From Gautieria morchelliformis (taxonomy: Eukaryota; Basidiomycota; Agaricomycetes; Gomphales; Gomphaceae): a stretch of 64,000 nt of DNA. Shown piece by piece: positions 56,392-64,000 of the stretch. The position numbers were made by a program, and so were the translations under genes. The stretch lies in the NCBI GenBank assembly GCA_015179125.1, contig WHVA01000126.1:62001-126000 (forward strand). The letters are read 5' to 3'. The first letter of the stretch is position 1. Every line of letters begins with the position of its first letter. Below the pieces are notes generated by a model. The model made no database searches. It saw only the letters and a program-made list of their open reading frames with translations, and was not told the origin of the DNA.

Positions 56392-57472
56392 GGGCTGATC
56401 ACAGTAGAGGATCTGGAGGGGATTTGATGGGGATTTGAGATATGGATTTGGAGGGCAAATCCATCCAAATCCTCAAATCGCCTCCAGGAGGTGATTTGGG
56501 ATTTGTGCGTGATTTGGATTTGGATTTCGGCCGGCGCCTTCGCTGGCCCTAAACTAGTCCCTCGGGATCTCCCTTTGTGCCTGCAGAAAGTACTGTAGCC
56601 GCACGACCAATTGGCTCAACGATATTTTGCGTACGCGGAACTTCCACCGGGAAAATGGCTCAAGGGTCCATGTGATGCGTGACACACCCAAAATGGCTCA
56701 GACAGACCGAGGCCGAAGATGGGCCGGGAGGCAAGGGGATGTACAAAAGACAACCTAATCAGCTCTACAGCAATTTGTTCTGGATGGAGCATCACATAAA
56801 AGCCACTGTAAAGCAGCTATTAAGTACACCCTACATGTCTTACCGTTACGCAACCGACTGGATGAAGGCTCAGAAGCCACCGTGACACGCTACAAGCGCC
56901 CAAAATGGCTCGGCTCAAAGGGCGCTGTGACGCGTTATTGAGCCATTGGTCGCGGCTACAGTAACCCGGAAACTGAAGTACTCGCTAAAGTGACTCCATA
57001 CTGCCACACAGTCTAGTGGCCTGGTCCAAGGCCATGCCGCCAACCAGTTATGATACCTGTTCAAGCCTTTGAATCTGATCAATTCAGTAAAAACTCTAAA
57101 AAATACATACTTCCATCTTTTTTTTAAATTCTTCAGTGTTTCTCTTCTATATTTTTATGTAATTTTGAGTTTCTCTTGACCTATGTTATTTGTTATTTTA
57201 AGAGGACACCTAAAGGTAAATTAATGCTTTCACATATGTTACTTTGTATTTTTTAGGGATACATTATACCTACCTTCCGCTGACAGACCGGTGAGAGAGC
57301 CACCCTGCCGTGTCCGGCACCAGCATTCTCAAATCCTCTCAAATCCAGTTTCAAAACAGGCTAATCACAGTTAAATCTCGATTTCGGGGCATTGTCGGGT
57401 GTTCTAAAAAAATCAAAATCCTCCGTCAAATCCTCATCAAATCCTAGCCAAATCCTCTACTGTGATCAGCCC
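56392..57472. mobile_element. MITE / non-autonomous DNA transposon with TA target duplication
   Basis: Terminal inverted repeats start GGGCTGATCACAGTAGAGGA on the left and the right end is its reverse complement, continuing with imperfect matches for about 50 bp (GGATTTGATGRGGATTTGA). It is flanked by TA on both sides (56390-56391 and 57473-57474), as for Tc1/mariner-type insertions. Both ends are rich in GGATTTG/CAAATCC repeats. No transposase inside. Confidence 0.82.
56593..56960. mobile_element. Smaller MITE nested inside the first
   Basis: Inverted ends CTGTAGCCGC(A)CGACCAAT and its reverse complement ATTGGTCGCGGCTACAG, 368 bp in total, flanked by TA at 56591-56592 and 56961-56962. The internal 68-codon open frame is not a gene. 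Confidence 0.75.
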
Positions 57473-57474
57473 TA

Positions 57475-58915
57475 ATGTGTCATTTTGTCATATAAGAACC
57501 CTATCAAGAAGTTCGCATTGTTGTCCGCAGACTTCTAAAGCATCTGGAAGTTGTGGTGTGCCCGACCTGATCCGGTGGCTCACTGGCTAGAGCGTTTCCA
57601 CCAAGTTTCCTCAGCTCACTCAAATCTGCCATCCGGTTGGGAGGTGGGTATGGTCCACTTGACCAGCCCATTACTTAGTATCTTGAATGTTCAATCTCGA
57701 GCACTTACATTCACTCTACAGGAGCATCAGTTGAAAAGCCTTGCCCCCTGGGCTCTCCCGTTCCCTTGGACTGTGCCCGCTCACTCATTCTGGATAATGT
57801 CACGGTTGATTGATCAGTCATCGCCCCTCAACTAGTGATGTTCATTTAGCAGCAAAAGGCCCGCTTTTACCACTGGCTTCGAATGTTACACCATTCATAT
57901 AATACAACCTTGTTGAGAACATTCCTGAGCTACATAGGAGAGACCAGCTAGGTGCCATGATCCCCACCGGGTGTCCTCGCTGCCACAGTACTGCAAACTA
58001 CGGTATGCACGAGCAGCGTGATTGACAGGATGAAAGGGTGCAGTCTGTGTAAAGCCACTAGAGAAATCACCAGACTGATAGAAAACTCAACTCATGACAC
58101 CAGACTCGGAACATAGCTCATCAGATCTGAATCTTTCAAGTGGATAGCCAGCATCTTGTATGTCATGGATGAGCTTCCAGTCCCACTGGCTGCTTAAGAC
58201 CGCCTCTTTCAGCAGTTGTAAGAATACATGAAGCAATGATTCTATTATCAACATTGGTGAATTAACTTGCCTACTAAAACTATTCTGGATTTTGCTAGCT
58301 CAGGCTCAAGAACTACGTAGCTGACGATCTTACATTGGCACTCTCTTATGTGGCTCATGGGCCATGGCTAGCTTCAATTACATGTAAACTACGAAGCTTG
58401 AAGCTTGAAGACTCGAGTGCGGTGCAAAAAATCATGCTTCCTTTATTTTGAGCATCTCCAGCCTTCAGAAAATTAGGGCACATCATTATATATTGGAACG
58501 TGTATATAGACAAGAAGGATCATGCATACCACTCGAACTCCTCTTCGTTGAATACACGGATGCAAGAAAGACTGGAGAGGGACTGGTGTGTACATGCATA
58601 CAACGTCATACATGACGATGGCAGGTCATATCCGAATCTAGGCAAAGATAAGATACGAAACCAAAACGGTATGTAGGTGACGAAGCATATTATGAAATCG
58701 TCGCATATTACCAGATTGAGGGAAAAATGTATAACGAAATACAACATTATTACTCAGTCCATCATCAAATACAAAGAAACATCCGGGGTTAGAGAGCGAA
58801 TGTCCACATGAAGATGTCCTCCTAGATCATGAAGAGCGGTTAGCTGACGGGACAAGCCATAAACCTAAAACTGCACAGTGTCAACAACGTACCTCTCATA
58901 AGGCAAAAATGCTGT
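57475..58915. other. Gene-poor region with a possible tRNA-derived element
   Basis: TGGCTCACTGGCTAGAGCG (57576-57594) fits a Pol III A box and GTTCAATCTC (57689-57698) resembles a B box, but the spacing is too wide for a tRNA. The rest shows no gene. Confidence 0.3.
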
Positions 58916-59221
58916 TCAATCGAGCCACAGATCAGTGCTGCAAAGCCCATCACTTTCCAGGGACCATGTAAGCCACGCTTGGTATGAGGGCTCATCATCC
59001 ACCATGTCAGGGTAGACTTTACTGGAGAGGACAATGCCGTCGGCCTCGCAACCTGTCTCTGTCGCCAATGCAGTTACTAGTTCGTCCCATGGGGGCATGG
59101 CAGGGAACTCAAAGAGATAGGGTGGTTCATGCTGGTCGTGGTGAGATATATACACGTCGAAGCCGAACAGATCCTGTAGGTAAGCGGTTAGGATGGTAGT
59201 TGTGGATGCAAGTGGTGACAC
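58916..59221 (-). CDS. Small hypothetical protein, 101 aa
   Basis: A clean open frame, MSPLASTTTILTAYLQDLFG through HHDQHEPPYLFEFPAMPPWD to STDLWLD and a stop. It is acidic and aromatic-rich, without a signal peptide, membrane segment or motif I know. Composition looks like folded protein rather than chance. It may be a late exon of a longer gene. Further coding-like sequence after the stop (HDLGGHLHVDIRSL) suggests an alternative splice or a read-through ancestor. Confidence 0.4.
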   Translation of the reverse strand: MSPLASTTTILTAYLQDLFGFDVYISHHDQHEPPYLFEFPAMPPWDELVTALATETGCEADGIVLSSKVYPDMVDDEPSYQAWLTWSLESDGLCSTDLWLD

Positions 59222-59365
59222 ACATGACTACCATGGAACAATCCCAAGTTTGGAGCTAGCGACATGGTGTCGATGCTGCTGCTCGATAAGCTGACATCGT
59301 AGAGGGGGGCTGCTCATTCGGATTGCTCAAAAGACAAGGCAGACGTGGAGTCGAATTCTTCTTCT

Positions 59366-59830
59366 TGTCACGACCGGTTTATTTCTCCTACCGTGCTACC
59401 TCTAATGAGAACATGAAACGACGGAGAATAAAGGGAGCGAAGGCATTTACGGACAAAACCATGTCTTGGGACCCGCAAACATGCTACCCTGCACGGACTC
59501 TCCGTTTACTGGGTTGATCCCGCACGACCTATGGAAGAGACGTCCTGCGATCACACCTTGGCCATACGAACACCCAATGGGGTTGGATTAAGAAGATGAT
59601 GGGGTTTATGATGAGCCATCATTCCGGGTGAATGGTATCGATCATATTCGATGGCGTGCCTGCTGACAAAATGCGCGAGCAGCAAATAGCGGTTCGGAGA
59701 ATGGGGCGAACAGTGGGTAGGGTGGACGTAGAGGGGAAGTGGTCGGTAGGTGCGGCGAACTCTGGTGAAGATGCTAGGGAGTGACGAGGGGGAACATTGG
59801 GTGGGAATCAAGAGGCACTAGGATAACTGT
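59366..59830. mobile_element. Rearranged LTR1 fragment
   Basis: Starts like the LTR1 5' end in plus orientation (TGTCACGACCGGTTTATTTC), then switches to LTR1 sequence in the opposite orientation (GAACATGAAACGACGGAG, CCCTGCACGGACTCT, TGGGTTGATCCC). Inversion or two overlapping insertions. Confidence 0.6.
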
Positions 59831-60373
59831 CGTGGAAACTGCGCATGCCCCAAGTATCAACTTTCCCTTATATATACTTACCGTAGTATTCCGAAAAAAA
59901 TCAACCTCAAGCGCCAAGTTGTGACAGTAGTACGATCGGTTTCTGGTCTTCAAACACGCCCCGATAAAAGTAAATATTTACTCATGAGTCATGATGCATG
60001 ATGAGCCTTAGCTTCCAGATCTGTGCCATCTACCACACTTCAATACTAACTCATGAAAGATGAATTCTCGTCTTCGCCACATACCAATGCGGTACAATAT
60101 AATATTGTGAAAGATGTTTGGGGGTATCGATCGCAGCTGATTGGGGAGAGGGCGTAGGCACTATTGGGTGCTCAGTGCATCAAGTTGACCGCCATCAGTA
60201 TTGGTAACGGTCACAGATCACCAACTTTCCCTTACCTTCTCGGTTCTCACGAACATTCTTTCAGGAGCAAACCATAAAGTTTGTGTTCTGCTACAGTGAT
60301 CACTGGGATGATGAAGGATTCCTTGTCACCGCAACGCTGATCGCAAGAACTATTCTGACTTGGCTCTATCTAG
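59831..60373. other. Spacer and probable 5' exon of the APH-like gene
   Basis: Near 60265-60350 a frame reads QTIKFVFCYSDHWDDEGFLV before an intron ending CTATCTAG, which fits an N-terminal exon of the following phosphotransferase gene. Its start was not located. Confidence 0.35.
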
Positions 60374-61462
60374 GTATACCGTGTCGCTATGGATGATGGA
60401 CGTACCGTAATTGCGCGGGTCCTCTCCCCAAGTTTCAAAGAATATGGGGCTGGAGCCTATCCTGAAGACACCATGGAAGCGGAGGTTCATCACGCATTTC
60501 GGATATCGTAGTCCACATCCTCACTTATCCTCCTTAGATTGCTACGATGCGATACGTGAAGACCCATAGCTCTATCCCAGTGCCCGAGGTCTATTATCAT
60601 GATAAGGACAAAAACGGCGAGGTCGGGGGAGAATGGATGCTTTTAGAAGATGTAGGTCAAGCGCACCATGGTAGGAATGTTTAGACATATGAACTCTTTT
60701 CAGATTCGAGGAACAAATCTCTACATGACATGGCCGGAGATGTCCATTGATCAACGTCAAAAAGTGGGCCTTGCGGTCGTCAATGTGTGGGCACAGCTCA
60801 TGCGACTCCGTTTTGGAGCCATTGGGAGCATAAACTCTCCTGGGGATGATGACACAACCTTATACGTGGGCCCCATGACATTTATGCCTACAACTATTGG
60901 GAAAGCGGTGGCGCCGGCACGGAGCAAGTGTGGCCCGTTTTCTTGCGCGAGAGACTGGCTTCTGGCTTTAGCTCGTCTAGACATGCGTTTTCTGAATGAG
61001 GCGCCCTTGAAGGAAGAAGAAAAGTCTCGTATGATCCCTGTGATCTCAGCTACCAAGGCTGCACCGTTGCCTTATCTCGACAGCAGTGATGCCTCTGACC
61101 CTTCGCCACGGTCCACGAATGTTTTGTTTCACGTTGATTTGGGCGTACACAATATCATGGTTGACAGCGACGACCCTACCATCATCACGGGCGTAATAGA
61201 CTGGGAGGGGGCATGTGTTGTACCGCTATGGTCTATTCTCCCAAGGTTTTCGAATCCCCTGCGTGCACCTTATATCACCAAGCCTGACGAACTTGGAGCA
61301 CTTGAAGAACTCCGCTGCCTCATGGAGCGCACTTTGTCGGACGCTGTACCCGAATGGGCCAAGCTCATCACAGAATGTCGTGAGGCTCGGATGCTGCGCA
61401 TCCGAGCTGAGATGAGCACTGCGGAGCCTCATAATGTGCGCATGCCGGAGGGTATTTTTTGA
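60374..61462 (+). CDS. APH-like phosphotransferase, plus-strand copy (N-terminus incomplete)
   Basis: A kinase-like fold protein of the aminoglycoside phosphotransferase family, expanded in fungi and mostly of unknown substrate. The exon from 60374 reads VYRVAMDDGRTVIARVLSPS, introns of 53 nt (60485-60537) and 52 nt (60652-60703) keep frame, and then come IATMRYVKTHSSIPVPEVYY, GEWMLLED, IRGTNLYMTWPEMSIDQRQK and FHVDLGVHNIMVDSDDPTII with TGVIDWEGACVVP. HxDLGxxNIxV and IDWE are the catalytic and metal sites, both complete. The protein ends MPEGIF at 61462. A first exon probably lies upstream. The gene faces a near identical copy at 62920-64000. Confidence 0.8.
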
Positions 61463-61854
61463 GAGGTAAAGACTCATTTTTACTGAGCGCTGAAGTTGTA
61501 GCGCCATTTTGTTTGTTTTCTCTTTATTTTTGGTGTGGGGGGAGAGTTGCTGATGACATTTTGAAGAGCCCAGTGTTATCTATCGGATTACGTGCGTAAG
61601 TAAAGCTTTCGTGAAGGAGCACCCTACCCCAATCGCAACGCTGATGAGTCTGGCGCGTAAATAAACATCGAAGATTCGCTCGAGATGTGTCTGCAAGGGA
61701 ATACACGGGCTGACGTGAAGTCGGCTAAACGCCAGACTAATGGCTCAAGCAGCGCTACGACCAGGATCGAACGAATCTGGTCGTGTGTAGCGAATCGAGC
61801 TGGCAATCCCTGCGTTCGTTCTGAAGCACGCCAAATCATATCAAAGGACTATAG
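61463..61854. other. Spacer between facing APH copies
   Basis: No gene recognised. Confidence 0.35.
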
Positions 61855-62115
61855 GGCCTGAGGTCTCTCCACACATGGATGCCCTTTCGTCCCCGCCAAG
61901 ACACCGTGATAATAATGACATGAAGGATGATGTAGGATACTGTCCTATCCAGGCTCTTCTCATTGCCGGGAGGGCGCAAGGGTTACTGATCACTCGATGC
62001 TCACGAATATACAACACTGGTAGGATCACTGCTGTCGACCATGATATTGTGTATGGGCAAATCAATGTGATGTGTATCATCGAGAACAGTGGGCTTGAAA
62101 ATCCGTTCTTCTGGC
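61855..62115 (-). pseudogene. Decayed third APH copy
   Basis: Around 61990-62080 the minus strand can be read as HIDLPIHNIMVDSSDP, corresponding to HVDLGVHNIMVDSDDP of the intact copies, with surrounding DNA (GTCGACCATGATATTGTGT) still similar to 63215-63240. Frames are broken on both sides. Confidence 0.6.
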
Positions 62116-62919
62116 ATACCACCTCCATTCAAGGGGAATTTTGGGCTCACATGCCTGCTTTGCACCATTCTTCATCCAATTCACTTTGCCCATTGCATTC
62201 TTTGCACTGTTCACAGAGTTCACTTAGCTCTCATCATTTGATCCTTCCCGATCAACTCTGGGTTGACTCCCCATGAGGCCTTCCTCTTGTTTTGGAACCC
62301 ATTGAACTCAACGTAAAACTGTGGTGTTAAACACAATTCTAAAGTTCAATCAGAGATTTGACTTTACAAGCACATGCAAGCTTCAAAACTATTTTAACGG
62401 AGAACCCAGTTAAGAAATTATACTCTTGTGAACAATCAGAATCAGTATTGGTACAGGAAGTGTAGCAATAGAGATTTAACTGAACACGTGTAGTTCTCAG
62501 ATTGTGCAATACTTAGTGAGGTCAAAGAATGTTATTAGGCATCCAAGGGTCCAGATACTTTAAGGGGGAAAGCTACTTAGAGTCTTAGGACCGCCGGTTG
62601 AGTGAATTAAAGACAACAATATTCCCCAAGACGTGAAAAGATAGTTCTGCGCTTGAACTCTTCCTCAGTTCAAGTATATCACTATTCTCATGGCTTTTCT
62701 AGTTTTCCAACTCAACAAACGTAGGATATTAACTCACTTACCCTGAGTTAGGTTAATATCTGCAGTGCGCTGATTGATCAAGAAAGATCAATTACTCAAA
62801 ACACAGCAAGATTCCACATACAGCTGCCATAGACCATTGTAGACTCATTAGAACACATTCAACAAAAGGCCGTTGTAACCTCAGTTTCAATTGGCGGTGC
62901 AACAATGAGTCACTATCTA
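62116..62919. other. AT-rich spacer
   Basis: About 800 bases with no coding signal or clear repeat beyond short AT-rich stretches. Confidence 0.4.
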
Positions 62920-64000
62920 TCAAAAAATCTCATCAAACAAATACACATTACTAGGCTTCGCAATGCTCGTTGCAGCTCGGGTGCGCAGCATCCGAGCTTC
63001 ACGACATTCTGCGCATAGCTTGGCCCATTCGGGTACAGCCTCCAACAAAGTGCGCTTCATGCGGCCACGGAGTTCTTCAAGTGCTCCAAGTTCGTCAGGC
63101 TTGGTGATATAAGGTGCACGCAGGCGATCCGAAAACCTTGGGAGAATTGACCATAGCGGGATAACACATGCCCCCTCCCAGTCTATTACACCCGTGATGA
63201 TGGTAGGGTCGTCGCTGTCAACCATGATATTGTGTGCGCCCAGATCAACGTGAAACAAAACATTCGCGGACCATGGTGAAGGGTCAGAGGCTTCGTTGTT
63301 GTCGAGATAAGGCAACGGTGCAGCCTTGATATCTGAGATCACAGGGATCATAAGAGACTTTTCTTCTTCCTTCAAGGGCGCCTCATTCAGAAAACGCATG
63401 TCTAGATGAGCTAAAGCCAAAAGCCAGTCTCTTGCACAAGAAAACAGGCCACACTTGCTCTGTGCCGGCGGGGCCATCATTTTCGCAATAGTTGTAGGCA
63501 TAAATGTCATGGGGCCCACGTAGAAAGTTTTGTCGTCATCTGCAGGAGAGTTTATGCTCCCAATGGCTCCAAAACGGAGTCGCATGAGCTGTTCCCACAC
63601 GTCGACAACAACAAGGCCCACTTTTTGATGTTGATCAATGGACATCTCCCGCCATGTCAGAGAGAGATTTGTTCCTCGAAGCTGAAAATAGTTTATATGA
63701 CCAAACATTCCTACCATGGTGCGCTTGACTTACATCTTCTAAAAGCATCCATTCACCTCCGACCTCGCCGTTTTTGTCCTTATCATGATAATAGACTTCG
63801 GGCACTGGGATAGAGCTATGAGTCTTCACGTATCTCATCGCAGCAATCTGAGGAGACAAGTGAGAATGTGGAACATGATATCCAAAATGCGTGGTGAACC
63901 TCCGCTTCCATGGTGTCTTCAGGATAAACTCCAGCCCCATATTCGGTGAGACTTGGAGAGAGGACCCGCGCAATTACGGTACGTCCATCATCCATAGCGA
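62920..64000 (-). CDS. APH-like phosphotransferase, minus-strand copy (cut by window edge)
   Basis: Mirror copy of the gene at 60374-61462. It reads MDDGRTVIARVLSPSLTEYG near the window edge, then MRYVKTHSSIPVPEVYYHDK, GEWMLLED followed by a canonical GTAAGT...TTTCAG intron, LRGTNLSLTWREMSIDQHQK, FHVDLGAHNIMVDSDDPTII and TGVIDWEGACVIPLW, ending YLFDEIF at 62920. Catalytic residues are intact. One indel adds a residue (MMAPPAQSKCG against VAPARSKCG in the other copy). The 5' exon lies beyond the window. The two genes converge, head of one far from the other, with a decayed third copy between. Confidence 0.8.

Noticed and set aside
58520-58747. Minus-strand hydrophobic open frame of 75 codons
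   Set aside because: Biased composition from AT-rich DNA, with no splice link to the 101-aa ORF that I could defend.

Overview
The window reads as nuclear DNA of a basidiomycete fungus, most likely an agaricomycete (mushroom-forming) species. The reasons are short 45-70 nt GT/AG introns, several paralogues of the basidiomycete membrane family DUF6533, an alpha-type protein kinase, a patatin-NB-ARC-TPR immune-type receptor, expanded APH-like phosphotransferases, and an intron-rich integrase-core-domain gene, all embedded in retrotransposon debris. No database search was run. Assignments rest on motifs, intron structure and alignments made by eye.

Layout. 0-5 kb: a DUF6533 gene (minus), a 3' fragment of a coiled-coil protein with a KEN motif, and a two-LIM-domain protein (minus). 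5.5-12.2 kb: the one clear housekeeping gene, APC1, the largest scaffold subunit of the anaphase-promoting complex, in five exons. 12.2-15.1 kb: a strong hairpin, a pair of distant 26-bp inverted repeats and a decayed isochorismatase-family hydrolase. 15.1-17.8 kb: a second DUF6533 gene, inverted relative to the first, followed by a stray copy of an APC1 exon piece. 17.9-24.8 kb: an AT-rich tandem array, nested solo LTRs and a truncated LINE with two overlapping ORFs. 24.9-30.5 kb: a graveyard holding a relic of mitochondrial ferredoxin/adrenodoxin-NADP+ reductase, about 725-bp tandem duplications with MYND-finger fragments, and a frameshifted phosphotransferase-like gene. 31.4-35.3 kb: a patatin/NB-ARC/TPR receptor with almost identical 126-nt TPR units. 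35.4-38 kb: more LTRs. 38-40.3 kb: an unidentified minus-strand spliced gene.

41.1-46.75 kb is the most unusual unit. Two 90-bp inverted repeats, 5 mismatches apart, bracket exactly two convergently transcribed genes: an alpha-type protein kinase, itself split by a solo LTR, and an integrase-core-domain gene. This looks like a cargo-carrying DNA transposon. 47-56 kb: three more DUF6533 genes in direct order, with duplicated promoters and downstream flanks. 56.4-57.5 kb: a MITE nested in a MITE, both flanked by TA. 58.9-64 kb: a small ORF, a rearranged LTR piece, and two facing APH-like phosphotransferase genes with a third decayed copy between them.

APC1 and possibly the LIM gene serve core cell functions. 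The remainder is accessory: membrane-protein paralogues, kinase and phosphotransferase families, an NLR-like receptor and mobile DNA. The repeat structure (inverted DUF6533 copies around APC1, facing APH copies, tandem duplications) points to recurrent segmental duplication and inversion.
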